From positions 1 to 64,000 of the forward strand of contig NZ_JBOEFX010000079.1 of assembly GCF_050633125.1 (NCBI RefSeq): a stretch of DNA of 64,000 nt, written 5' to 3'. Origin of the DNA: Lewinella sp050633125 (GTDB lineage: Bacteria; Bacteroidota; Bacteroidia; Chitinophagales; Saprospiraceae). Positions 8,304 to 18,164 of the stretch are shown here, in pieces. Below the pieces are notes generated by a model. That model worked only from the letters and a program-made list of their open reading frames with translations. It was not told the DNA's origin and searched no databases. The translations under genes were made by a program, and so were the position numbers. The first letter of the stretch is position 1. The number at the start of each line of letters is the position of its first letter.

Positions 8304-11300
8304 ATGATATTTTTGCGTACTATTTTTCTCGTTCTATTGATGACTTTTTTTCTAAATGCCATCAACAGTCAGACTGTCCTTTTTTCGGAAGACTTTGAGC
8401 CCGTAGCTGGGCCTGAGTACAATGGGGCTACCACTGGAACGAGTGCAGAGGGCTATACTTGGAATACAAGTTGCCCCGACTGTATACCTACTGGTGATTT
8501 CTTTGAAACACGCGTAGGACAAATGCGTGGTAACGATACTAATGGGCCAGCATTTTTCACGGCCAATGGAATTGACGCAACAGGATGCCTATTGGTTACT
8601 TTTCAGTTTGACTATAATTCAATAGGCTACAGTGGTTCAGGAAACTTAGAGTGTGCTGACGAATGTGCCTTTAGTGGACCTCCTGGGTGTAGCGGAGACC
8701 CTGCGGATGCGATCTCGAATTCAGATTGTAATAACTGTTGGGACTTTCTTGCCTGGGAAATTAATACAGGAAGTGTAAGTGATGACAATGTGGTCTTAGG
8801 TCTCGATTGTAATGCGGCCGCCTCTGGCTCGGCAGAATCCGACCCTCTTTGCGTCAATCAACCCGGAGCTGACCCCAGTAATGTTAACATTGTCATTACC
8901 ATGTCCATGTGGGCAACTAACGAATGGATGGAGATCGACAATATTACCATTCTTTGCTACACCGAACAAGAAGCCAACGATAATGGTATCCCAATCCCCG
9001 CTGTTTGCGCCAACTGTATGGTCAACATTGATGATGTAATGACCGTAGACCTTACCTGTAGCGATAGCGATGATGGCGAGATCGTTATAGATGCAACAGG
9101 AAGTGGCCTCAGTGGTGACCTTGAATACTCCATAAACAACGGCAGCGATTTTCAGCCGTCTGGAACCTTTACCGGTTTAATGCCGGGCACTTATGACATC
9201 GTTGTGCAGGATGATGCCGACAGCGGGTGTTTTGCAACCACCAGTGTAACGATTAATGCACCACCACCGCTAACGATCAACCCGCCCTCTCCACTTATCG
9301 TTTGCTATAGCCTCTTTCCTCCTTCCGGGGAAATTCTAAATCTGGATGATATTCTCGATGAGATCACCAACTTTGATCCTTCGGTGACCGTCAACTGGTT
9401 TTTTGATATGGCAGGAAACAATCCTCTTGATCCAACTGACCCTGGCGACCTTTTCACACTCATCAATAATTCCCAGACTACCGTGTATGCCACCATTACA
9501 GATGGCAGCTGTGAGAGTAATATCGTTCCTGTTTCTATCGACCTTAACGAATACCCTGACCCTAACGATGCGATGCTCACGGAATGCCCAGCTAGCAACG
9601 GCATGGCTACTTTTACGCCCAGCGACGCCGATGGCCAAATCACCGGCGGTGATCCCGATTGGACGGTGACTTATCACAATAACCCAACCGATGCAGCTAG
9701 CGGTGATTCTCCTATCATTGGTGATGTGACCACCGCCAGTGACCTTACCCTTTATGCCAGTGTTCAGAGTAGTGCGGGTTGTATTTCGGTTGCAGAACTA
9801 GAATTAATTGTAGACAGCGGTGCTACCCCCGAGGATGCCAGCCTAGAAGCTTGCGACGATGGTTCCGGGCAGGGGACTTTTGACCTAACGGACGCAGAAG
9901 GTAGCATCTTGAATGGCCAACCCGGAACGGTTATTTTTTACGAAGATTTGGGTCTCAATACTGAAATTTTTACGCCAACCAATTACACCTCCAATGCAGG
10001 CAGCGTTTACGCTGTAATTGATGATGGTAGCGGCTGTATTTCCGCTCCTTCTGAGGTTACCCTTAACTTGATCACCATTGATCCCAATGATCTATTCCTG
10101 TCTTTTTCACCTTCCAGTGCTTGTGGCAATGCTACAATAGAGGTAACGATCAACACTCCTGCCAATCCATTTGGCGACTATACTTTCGAAGTCAGCTATG
10201 GCCCTGTAAGTGCCGGGCCAGTCAACGACATCACCATTACCGGCATGGATGGCGACAACAACTTCGATATTGACATTAGCGAAAGCCACATTTTTGTGCT
10301 AAATAGTGTTACCGGCCCAGGGCCTGCTTTCTGTGAAGTCATCTTCTCCCCCGGCGAAGAATACATTATTGATATCGAAGATGCTCCCGATGCTTTTCCC
10401 GCCAGTATCACAGCATGTGGAAATACTTTTGGAGAAGGAACCTTCGATCTAAGTTCATTGGAAGACATCATCAATGATTTTTCTGGTAATCCTGTAGAAT
10501 TTTACGAAGACCTTGCGCTTAACAACCAGATTAACAACCCCGGCAGCTATGTTTCCGGGCCAGCAATAATCTATGCTGTTGTTGATGGCGGAGGAGGTTG
10601 TTTCTCCGATCCCGTAGAAGTGACTTTACTCATTGATGAAATGCCAGACCCCGTAGACATTAGCCTCGATATTACCAATAGTTGTGATCCTGAAAATGTC
10701 ACCCTTACTTTTTCCTTACCCAATGGTGATGCTTACGATTTTGACCTCCTCATTACCGACGGTGGAGGCACTACTGTTTCTACTAATAATGGTGTAACCA
10801 ACCTCGACCAGTTGACTTTTTCCGTAACGGAAACAACCACCTTTAGCATTAACGAAATCACCTCCAGCTTTGGATGTACATTCACGCTGGCTCCGGGGCC
10901 TTCCGAAACAATTACCATTGGCACCGCAGCCACGGCCAATACAGCAAGCCTGGAAGCTTGTGACGACGGAAGTGGACAAGCGACTTTCGACCTAACACTA
11001 GCCGACGATACGGTTAATGGAAACTCAGGTGAAACCGTGCTTTGGTTTACCGACCAAGCTGGTAACAACCCCATTACCCCCTCAAACAGCTATACCAGTG
11101 GAAACGACATTGTTTATGCCGCTATCGACGATGGCAACTGCGTTTCCGAAACCGCAGAAGTCACCCTCACTGTACTCGACCAGCCGGAGGCTACTATTAA
11201 CCTAGATAGCCCAATAAGCTGTAACAGTGCTACAGATGGAGAAATTTCGGTGACCGTTACCGGACCAATGCCCTACACCTTTGATTGGAACAACAACACT

Positions 11301-14300
11301 TATGACGGCCAACAGGTACTGACGAACCTTTCGCCCGGTTTTTATGCCCTTACTTTTACCGATGGAAACGGCTGCGAGGCTTTTGCCGATATCGACCTTG
11401 TAGCTCCTGCTGTACTTGATCTAACCTGCATGGTCGTCAATGACGAGACCTCAGCCGGTGCAAACGATGGAGAGGCGAGCTTTGACATTAGTGGCGGCAG
11501 CCCATTGTATGATGCAGTACTTACCGGGCCAACTAATGCCAGCCTAATCGACTTGAGTCCAAACAGTTATACCTTTAGCAACCTGATTCCCGGTGACTAT
11601 ACCATTACCATCACTGATGACAATGGTTGTGTGACGGATTGCATGTTCACCATCCAAGCTACCACTTGTGTCCTCAACTTTTCGCTAATGCCTACCGACG
11701 CAAGCTGTAACGGCGCAGATGATGGAAGCATCAGTGTTGTAATCAATGATGGGGTTCCCAATTATCAATACGATTGGTCAGACGATCAATACGATGGACT
11801 AGATCAGTTGAATAGCCTTGCTCCCGGCATGTACACTCTGACTATCACAGACATGGATGGCTGTACTTTTGAACAAACTGCTACCATTGCCGAGCCTGCT
11901 CTTCTCACACTTGATTGCCGCGCCAACGCGACGGGTGAGGGAAGTGGCCCTGGCAGCTACACCTTTACTTATGATGGAGGTACTCCTTTTTACCTGTTGG
12001 ACTTGGCAGGGCCCGTGAACATCAGCTTTACTGAAAACAACCCGGGGTTCTGGGACACGGCCGTCTTACCGCCCGGTGCCTATACCTTTACCCTTACCGA
12101 TGACAATGGCTGTAGCCAAAGTTGTTCTTTTGTCATTGACCCAACATGTGACCTCAGTCTTAACCTTACAGGTAACGATCCCCTTTGTGCAGGAGCAGCA
12201 AACGGCACCCTTAACCTTGAAATTACCGGTACCCAAACGATTACCGCGATCGACTGGAACGATGACAACCTGGACGGGTTGACCACTGCCAACAACCTAC
12301 TGGCAGGCACTTATGATGTCACCGTCGTTGATCAATTGGGCTGTGTGGAAATGGCTAGCATTACCCTTACGGATCCCGAGGCTTACGCAATCAACTGCGC
12401 TGCGACAAATCTACCTTCCGGACCTGCTGCTACGGATGGCGCATTGACCATTACCATCAATGACGGCCCTGGCGGCCCCTATACTGTTGCTTATGATGAT
12501 GGTGCCGGAAACGCTGGTACGATTACGGAAAACGCAATGCCTCCCAACAGTTTTACACAAAACAACCTACCTCCGGGCATCTACCAAATTACGGTAACGA
12601 ACCCTGATGGATGTACCACAACCTGTAGCGTTGATTTACAAGTACCTCCCTGTTCGATAACCCTCAGCCAAAACGGGACTCCTCCGACTTGTAGCGACAG
12701 CGCTGATGGTTCTGTCACAGTAACACCTGATAACGGAATACCTAGCTATACTTTCAACTGGAGTGACGACACCTTTGATGGGATGGATACCGCTACGGGG
12801 CTTACTGCCGGCACCTCTCTGAGTGTAACGGTTACAGACGGCGCCGGTTGTATTGGAACCTTGAGTTTCATCGTGCCCGGCCCACCGGCAATTGTGCTCG
12901 ATTGCTCGGCAACGACCAACCCGAGTAATGCAGGCGCTACGGACGGCAGTATCAACCTGGCCACCAGCGGCGGTATGGCTCCATACACTATCACCTGGAC
13001 TGGCCCAACAAACGGTTCTGGTAACCTCGCAACAGCGGGCAACTTCCTTATTGATAACCTTGGAGCAGGTACTTATACGATTACAGTAGAAGACGACGCC
13101 GGGTGTACAACAAGCTGCATGGCGATCCTGAGTGCTGCAACTTGCGATCTCGCACTGGATTTACAAGGCACCAACCCAGACTGTGCCAGTTCAGCAACCG
13201 GAAGCCTCGATTTATTCATCGATAGCAGCTTCCCCATCGTGAGTATCGATTGGAATGTTGATGCCTTTGATGGTACAGAAGATCATACAAGCGTTGCTGC
13301 GGGACTGTACGAAGTAACCGTTACCGACGCAGCAGGGTGTGTAGAAACAACAAGCCTCACACTGGTTGACCCTCCAGCGGTTTTCCTGAATTGCTCGCAG
13401 ATTACTCAGCCTACAACGCCTCTTAGTACCGATGGTGGTGTGGATGTGATCCTCTCAGGAGGAAGCCCCGCCTACACCGTCAGCTGGGATGGGCCCGTCA
13501 TGGGAATGGCTACGGTCAATACGCCGGGGACTTTCTCTATAACAGACCTGAGTGTTGGTTCCTATACCATCACGGTAGAGGATAGTAACGGCTGCCAAGA
13601 AACTTGCAGCTTTACCTTAACAGACAGCAACACCTGTAATTTCAGCATCGTCCTCTCGGGTACCGACCCTAGTTGTAATGGTGTTATGGATGGTGCTATT
13701 GGCATTCAGTTGATCAACGGCACCCCGGATTACACCTTTGCATGGAGTGATAGTTCGCTAGACAGCCAAGGCCCTACTGGTGACCAAACAGGATTGGGAG
13801 CAGGCATGTACAGCGTAACTGTGACCGATGCTGCGGGCTGTGAAGCCATTGCGACGACCACTTTGGCAGATGGCCAAGCCAACCCGACGATGACCAGCGG
13901 AGCGGGTGCAATTATTTGTGCCGATAGTTGCTATGCTTTGCCGCTGAGTTTTGTGGGTACTGCGCCATTTGATCTCTATTATCAGATCAATTTTGGTGGA
14001 AATACAACCAGCCTACAACAGACGTTTAATCAAACCGAAGATAGCCTGATTATTTGCCCAGCCAATGAAAGTATTCCGGCTGGCGATTTTGAAGTAGTGC
14101 TTACCTTACTCGAAGACGCTACCTGCCAAAGTACACTGACTGACACGACTACCTTTGGTTATTTACCTCCAGCAATTGGTAACCTAACCACTACTATCTG
14201 TTTGGAAGACTCCGTTACCATTGGTACAGAAGTTTTTGATGTAAATAATCCAAGTGGCCAGGTGATTTTAGCAAGTGCTGCAAGCAGTGGTTGTGATAGT

Positions 14301-16433
14301 ACCGTGGTTGTAAACCTAACTTTCTTCCCGGCGAGTACGCTTTTGATCGAAGATAATATCTGTCTGGGAGATACCGTCACCTATGGAGGAGAGGAATTCT
14401 TTGTAGGCAACAGCAGTGGCGTGGTCGTATTGGACAATGCCAGTAGCAATGGCTGTGACTCAACCATCACTGTTAACCTTACAGAACTAGCTACAGGTAT
14501 CAATAATATTAATGATGACCTATGTGCGGGAGATACCTTAATTATTGCCGGAGAAATATTCGATGAAAATCGACTCGTAGATATTTTGGAATTACCTGAC
14601 CAGGCCGCTAATGGCTGTGATTCATTGATTGTTGTTACGCTTAACCTCGTTCCATTGGTACCTAATCCGCTCAATGCGGTCTTGTGCTTGGGCGATTCAC
14701 TGATGGTGGGGGACAGCATTCTACGCGACCCCGGCCTTTACGACATCCTTATCCCTAACGGAGCAAGTAGCGGTTGTGATTCGCTTGTTCAGGTTGACCT
14801 GGACTTCCACCCGCCGGCGGAGAGCTTGCTAGAAGGTACTTTCTGTGCTGGCGAAGAGATAATGGTTGGAGATAGCCTCTTCAATGCTGCCAACGCTAGC
14901 GGTATGGTCGTGTTACCTGCGGCCAGCACCAATGGGTGTGACTCAACAGTCGTGGTTGATTTAACCTTCCTTCCTAGCAGCCTCAACGATCTGGATACAT
15001 TACTTTGTTTCGGCGAAAGCCTGACCATTGGCAACCAAACCTTTGATGCACTAAACAATAGTGGCATCGTTATTCTGGAAAATGAGGCCGCTAACGGATG
15101 CGACTCCACTATTCTTGTTACCGCTACTTTCCGGCCGGAATTACTTGCCAGCCTGGGAGCAGATACCGTGATTTGTAGTAACCAGGCACTTCCTGCTTCT
15201 TTCACCTTGGTGGGTAATGATCAATTTGATGTCTCCCTTTCCGTGTCTACCGGTTTCAACTTGATGCTGGATGACTTGAACGAAGGCACTTACGACATTA
15301 ATGTAGGTATGGGCAATGGGAATGATATCGTCATTGACCTCGATGCCGTGACCAGCGCGAGTGGTTGCCCGGTAAGGATTGAAGACGACCAGCGCCTGAT
15401 TCGCTCTAGTAACCTGGACATTGATGTGGCCATTACGAATAGCAGTGGAGGAACGGGTATCAGTTGTGCCGGTCAGCAAGACGGTATTCTGACCGTGGAT
15501 GTATTGTCGGGCATTGGCCCATTTACCTACGCGTGGAATACGATGGCAACTTCCTCTAGTATTAATAATCTTCCTGCGGGGGGCTATTCCGTAACGGTGA
15601 CCGACTTGCCCGGCTGTACCCAGGTAGCGGATATCGAAATTACGGCACCAACGCCTATTGAAACTTCACTTTTCGGTGCTTCCGCAGGTTGTTTCGGTAG
15701 TAATACCGGGAGCATTACCATCGATACGGTCTTTGGAGGAAGCCCTCCCTACGAATATAGCTTGGACAACGAGTTCTTTAGCGGTCTAGGGGCCTTCCCT
15801 ACCCTATTGCCTGACTTGATGGCCGGTAGCTACACTGTATATATTCAGGATGCCAATGATTGTCAGATCATGGTGAATGCTGGCGTTCCGGAAGGGCAAC
15901 TGCTGCAATTAGAGCTGGGAGGGGACGAGACCATACAGCTAGGTGACAGCATATTGATTGATCCTATTATTGACTTCACTCCTACTTCGTGGCAATGGAC
16001 ACCGACCGACGGACTTAGCCAACCGGATACCTTTATTACCTACGCAGCACCCACGGAAACGACCATTTACCAACTGGAATTGTGGGATGCCAACGGCTGT
16101 ACCGTCAGTGATATCAAACGCATCTTCGTAGAGCAGGATATCAATGTCTACATTCCTTCTGCATTTTCGCCAAACGGTGATGGTTCGAATGATATCCTAA
16201 TGATTTTCGCGGATCAATCTGTCGCTGAAATCGAAATATTCCAGATCTTTGATCGCTGGGGCAACCAAGTCTATATTCAGGGCCCCTTCCAACCCAACGA
16301 CCCGCTCTACGGCTGGGATGGCAAGCTCAATGGTGAAGAGATGAATGCCGCGGTCTTCGTTTACTTTGCCGAGGTCCGGTTGATCACTGGCGAGGTGATT
16401 GTGCTGAAGGGGGATGTGGTGCTGCTGAGGTAA
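8304..16433 (+). CDS. giant SprB-repeat surface protein with T9SS type-B sorting domain
   Basis: A single open frame of 2,709 residues. Residues 1-23 are a signal peptide (IFLVLLMTFFLNAINSQ). Residues 24-235 form a Cys-rich N-terminal domain. SprB-type repeats begin near 250 (CSDSDDGEIVIDATG) and recur many times between about 1,000 and 1,880 and again near 2,385-2,530, each with a C-x-G-x-x-D-G-S/T core and a GTYTITVTDxxGC end. Modules with EACDDGSGQ-T-FDL and VYAVIDDG lie at about 410-970. Six modules of about 65 residues with LCxGDS and NGCDST motifs lie at about 1,955-2,280. The last 95 residues (IPSAFSPNGDGSNDI, FDRWGNQV, YGWDGKLNGE, YFAEVRL) are a gliding-motility/T9SS type-B C-terminal domain, so the protein is predicted to cross the outer membrane by T9SS. 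SprB-family proteins are cell-surface adhesins in gliding bacteria; adhesion here is an inference. Confidence 0.93.
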   Translation: MIFLRTIFLVLLMTFFLNAINSQTVLFSEDFEPVAGPEYNGATTGTSAEGYTWNTSCPDCIPTGDFFETRVGQMRGNDTNGPAFFTANGIDATGCLLVTFQFDYNSIGYSGSGNLECADECAFSGPPGCSGDPADAISNSDCNNCWDFLAWEINTGSVSDDNVVLGLDCNAAASGSAESDPLCVNQPGADPSNVNIVITMSMWATNEWMEIDNITILCYTEQEANDNGIPIPAVCANCMVNIDDVMTVDLTCSDSDDGEIVIDATGSGLSGDLEYSINNGSDFQPSGTFTGLMPGTYDIVVQDDADSGCFATTSVTINAPPPLTINPPSPLIVCYSLFPPSGEILNLDDILDEITNFDPSVTVNWFFDMAGNNPLDPTDPGDLFTLINNSQTTVYATITDGSCESNIVPVSIDLNEYPDPNDAMLTECPASNGMATFTPSDADGQITGGDPDWTVTYHNNPTDAASGDSPIIGDVTTASDLTLYASVQSSAGCISVAELELIVDSGATPEDASLEACDDGSGQGTFDLTDAEGSILNGQPGTVIFYEDLGLNTEIFTPTNYTSNAGSVYAVIDDGSGCISAPSEVTLNLITIDPNDLFLSFSPSSACGNATIEVTINTPANPFGDYTFEVSYGPVSAGPVNDITITGMDGDNNFDIDISESHIFVLNSVTGPGPAFCEVIFSPGEEYIIDIEDAPDAFPASITACGNTFGEGTFDLSSLEDIINDFSGNPVEFYEDLALNNQINNPGSYVSGPAIIYAVVDGGGGCFSDPVEVTLLIDEMPDPVDISLDITNSCDPENVTLTFSLPNGDAYDFDLLITDGGGTTVSTNNGVTNLDQLTFSVTETTTFSINEITSSFGCTFTLAPGPSETITIGTAATANTASLEACDDGSGQATFDLTLADDTVNGNSGETVLWFTDQAGNNPITPSNSYTSGNDIVYAAIDDGNCVSETAEVTLTVLDQPEATINLDSPISCNSATDGEISVTVTGPMPYTFDWNNNTYDGQQVLTNLSPGFYALTFTDGNGCEAFADIDLVAPAVLDLTCMVVNDETSAGANDGEASFDISGGSPLYDAVLTGPTNASLIDLSPNSYTFSNLIPGDYTITITDDNGCVTDCMFTIQATTCVLNFSLMPTDASCNGADDGSISVVINDGVPNYQYDWSDDQYDGLDQLNSLAPGMYTLTITDMDGCTFEQTATIAEPALLTLDCRANATGEGSGPGSYTFTYDGGTPFYLLDLAGPVNISFTENNPGFWDTAVLPPGAYTFTLTDDNGCSQSCSFVIDPTCDLSLNLTGNDPLCAGAANGTLNLEITGTQTITAIDWNDDNLDGLTTANNLLAGTYDVTVVDQLGCVEMASITLTDPEAYAINCAATNLPSGPAATDGALTITINDGPGGPYTVAYDDGAGNAGTITENAMPPNSFTQNNLPPGIYQITVTNPDGCTTTCSVDLQVPPCSITLSQNGTPPTCSDSADGSVTVTPDNGIPSYTFNWSDDTFDGMDTATGLTAGTSLSVTVTDGAGCIGTLSFIVPGPPAIVLDCSATTNPSNAGATDGSINLATSGGMAPYTITWTGPTNGSGNLATAGNFLIDNLGAGTYTITVEDDAGCTTSCMAILSAATCDLALDLQGTNPDCASSATGSLDLFIDSSFPIVSIDWNVDAFDGTEDHTSVAAGLYEVTVTDAAGCVETTSLTLVDPPAVFLNCSQITQPTTPLSTDGGVDVILSGGSPAYTVSWDGPVMGMATVNTPGTFSITDLSVGSYTITVEDSNGCQETCSFTLTDSNTCNFSIVLSGTDPSCNGVMDGAIGIQLINGTPDYTFAWSDSSLDSQGPTGDQTGLGAGMYSVTVTDAAGCEAIATTTLADGQANPTMTSGAGAIICADSCYALPLSFVGTAPFDLYYQINFGGNTTSLQQTFNQTEDSLIICPANESIPAGDFEVVLTLLEDATCQSTLTDTTTFGYLPPAIGNLTTTICLEDSVTIGTEVFDVNNPSGQVILASAASSGCDSTVVVNLTFFPASTLLIEDNICLGDTVTYGGEEFFVGNSSGVVVLDNASSNGCDSTITVNLTELATGINNINDDLCAGDTLIIAGEIFDENRLVDILELPDQAANGCDSLIVVTLNLVPLVPNPLNAVLCLGDSLMVGDSILRDPGLYDILIPNGASSGCDSLVQVDLDFHPPAESLLEGTFCAGEEIMVGDSLFNAANASGMVVLPAASTNGCDSTVVVDLTFLPSSLNDLDTLLCFGESLTIGNQTFDALNNSGIVILENEAANGCDSTILVTATFRPELLASLGADTVICSNQALPASFTLVGNDQFDVSLSVSTGFNLMLDDLNEGTYDINVGMGNGNDIVIDLDAVTSASGCPVRIEDDQRLIRSSNLDIDVAITNSSGGTGISCAGQQDGILTVDVLSGIGPFTYAWNTMATSSSINNLPAGGYSVTVTDLPGCTQVADIEITAPTPIETSLFGASAGCFGSNTGSITIDTVFGGSPPYEYSLDNEFFSGLGAFPTLLPDLMAGSYTVYIQDANDCQIMVNAGVPEGQLLQLELGGDETIQLGDSILIDPIIDFTPTSWQWTPTDGLSQPDTFITYAAPTETTIYQLELWDANGCTVSDIKRIFVEQDINVYIPSAFSPNGDGSNDILMIFADQSVAEIEIFQIFDRWGNQVYIQGPFQPNDPLYGWDGKLNGEEMNAAVFVYFAEVRLITGEVIVLKGDVVLLR

Positions 16434-16525
16434 GAGGTCGAACACGGGCTTTTTAGTGAATTTGAACCATATGAGGTTCAACCAATCCATGTAAATGCAT
16501 AAATGTATTTATACGAATGGGGGGC

Positions 16526-16996
16526 CTATTGCCCCCTCAATTCCTCAGGAAATCTATCTGCTGTAAGGTTCAATTCAATACCATATTCCAAGTAAGCTTT
16601 CAAGCCAGCTAACAGCCAGGTAAATCCTCCCGTTGAATCCCGGATCGCGGAGATGACTTCATCCGCTGTGCCTTGCAAACCACTGTTTGTTATTGAAACA
16701 AAGGTTTTATCTCTTCCCAGTGTTTTAAAGCCCCATTTAACAAGAGATTTCTGCTCATAATTTCCCCACTCTATAATAATCGCCTCATTAGGAATTATCT
16801 TTTTAACTTCCACTGGAATGGTGACATTGTACATCTCCCAGGTCCACGATATCGTTTGTTGCTCTTCCATTTTCCCAGAACTTTTAGTAAACCAAAATTT
16901 CGTGGTAATCGCTGGATCAATGAACGCTTGAAAAACCTCTTCGACAGGCTTCCTTATCAGCATTGCAGTATGCGCGAAGTTGTTGGTATTTTCCAT
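16526..16996 (-). CDS. SRPBCC / AHSA1-like domain protein
   Basis: A 156-residue START-like protein of the AHSA1 (Aha1-C-like) type. The pattern AMLIRKPVEEVFQAFIDPAITTKFWFTKSSGKM is the classic N-terminal signature, followed by WTWEMYNVTIPVEVKKIIPNEAIIIEW and the C-terminal amphipathic helix GGFTWLLAGLKAYLEYGIEL. Such domains bind small hydrophobic ligands; no specific substrate can be read from the sequence. The gene lies 29 bp after the TPR membrane gene on the same strand and is likely co-transcribed. A short GC hairpin, GGGGGC/GCCCCC, overlaps its stop codon (about 16519-16536) and may end the transcript, though no T-run follows. Confidence 0.88.
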   Translation of the reverse strand: MENTNNFAHTAMLIRKPVEEVFQAFIDPAITTKFWFTKSSGKMEEQQTISWTWEMYNVTIPVEVKKIIPNEAIIIEWGNYEQKSLVKWGFKTLGRDKTFVSITNSGLQGTADEVISAIRDSTGGFTWLLAGLKAYLEYGIELNLTADRFPEELRGQ

Positions 16997-17025
16997 TATT
17001 CCTAATTTTCACCCCTGACTCAGCA

Positions 17026-18036
17026 TCATTGCAGTAATACTGCTAAAACGCTGGCACCTATTCCTAAAACAAAAATACAGAGGATCGTCAATTGTTTATT
17101 GAATTCTTCTCGCTCTCCTTGAGTGTAGGAAAGCTTGTATTTCTCCTGTCGAGCTAAAATAAAATCAGCAAGAGTATCAAGGTAATATACTATTGAAGAC
17201 CGTAACGCAATTCCCACTAGAACGCCCACACTGATATACATTAAGTAGAAGTTGTCAATATAACTCATAGCCACCAAGAACACATTCGTAAATATCAGAC
17301 CAATACAGGCCACTCCTATCCACTTGATCGTGTTTTTATGATCTAATATAATTCGGAGTAAAAACCTATACCACAAAAAATGTTTCGTCTTTAGCGCATA
17401 GCGATAACCTTTAATATAATTTAAGGATTTGGGATTGAGGGACAAAGCTTCTTCAAAAGCACTTAGTGCTTCTTCAAAATTCTTCTCTTTTAAATTAATC
17501 CATCCTTTATTCCCATGATTCTCTTGATGGACAGGATTCAGGTTTTGAGCCATTTCCAAAACAGCAGAAGCCGCTTCTATTTTCCCTTCAATCCGAAGTA
17601 TCGTAATCTTAAGGTGTAAAAGATCAATGCTTTCTGGTGCTAGTTCCAGTCCCTTGTCAATATGCTTTAAAGCTTCTGTTCTCCTTCCTTCGCGTAATAG
17701 TATAAAAGCCCAATAATATAAAAACCGAAAATCATTAGGAAAAGAGCTGCGGCCTTTATTTAACCACTTCAAAGCTTTAAGGTAGGATGCTTGGTCTATA
17801 TATACTTGCGCTAATAGAAGGTAATTGGTTGCAGGCAGTTCGTTCTTTTCGAGTGCTTTCATCACCAAGTCTACTGCCCCTTTTGAGTCTCTCTGATTGA
17901 ATCGACAAAGGGCCAACCAAGTAAGGGAAGTGCTATTATTTGGTTCTTCTTCTAATAATTTACGAATAATTTTTTCAGCATCAGCGTATCGCTTCACTTG
18001 GAATAGCAAATCAACTTGACGCGCTTTTCCATTCAT
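17026..18036 (-). CDS. TPR-repeat protein with C-terminal membrane segments
   Basis: A 336-residue protein. Residues 1-220 are a run of tetratricopeptide repeats, with signatures such as NSTSLTWLALCRFNQRDSKGAVDLVMKAL, TNYLLLAQVYIDQASYLKALKWLNKG and GNKGWINLKEKNFEEALSAFEEALSLNP. Residues about 228-300 hold two to three hydrophobic stretches (WIGVACIGLIFTNVFLVAM, YLMYISVGVLVGIALRS), and a last one ends the protein (LTILCIFVLGIGASVLAVLL). No signal peptide is present, so the TPR part should face the cytoplasm and act as a membrane-tethered scaffold. No further function can be assigned. It precedes the SRPBCC gene by 29 bp. Confidence 0.8.
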   Translation of the reverse strand: MNGKARQVDLLFQVKRYADAEKIIRKLLEEEPNNSTSLTWLALCRFNQRDSKGAVDLVMKALEKNELPATNYLLLAQVYIDQASYLKALKWLNKGRSSFPNDFRFLYYWAFILLREGRRTEALKHIDKGLELAPESIDLLHLKITILRIEGKIEAASAVLEMAQNLNPVHQENHGNKGWINLKEKNFEEALSAFEEALSLNPKSLNYIKGYRYALKTKHFLWYRFLLRIILDHKNTIKWIGVACIGLIFTNVFLVAMSYIDNFYLMYISVGVLVGIALRSSIVYYLDTLADFILARQEKYKLSYTQGEREEFNKQLTILCIFVLGIGASVLAVLLQ

Positions 18037-18118
18037 TAGCTATTGGCAAATTGGTCATAAATACAGTCAATTTACAGGAATACATACCGAAAGTAACCAA
18101 ACTCTTTTTTCACTACGC

Positions 18119-18147
18119 AGCCGCACAGGAATGCCCCCCATGCGGCT
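18119..18147 (-). terminator. hairpin between fhs and the TPR gene
   Basis: AGCCGCA (18119-18125) pairs with TGCGGCT (18141-18147) around a 15-base loop, and short flanking repeats of CTACGCAG extend it. It lies just after the fhs stop on the minus strand, but no T-run follows on that strand, so the terminator role is tentative. Confidence 0.3.
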
Positions 18148-18164
18148 ACGCAGCAAAAGGCTAC

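Noticed and set aside
14159..15479. Long ORFs on the minus strand inside the giant SprB-repeat gene
   Set aside because: Tandem repeats keep opposite frames open by chance; none resembles a protein family.
16462..16481. Hairpin TTGAACC/GGTTCAA after the giant gene as its terminator
   Set aside because: The stem is only seven base pairs and has no following T-run, so the end of the transcript is not fixed by it.
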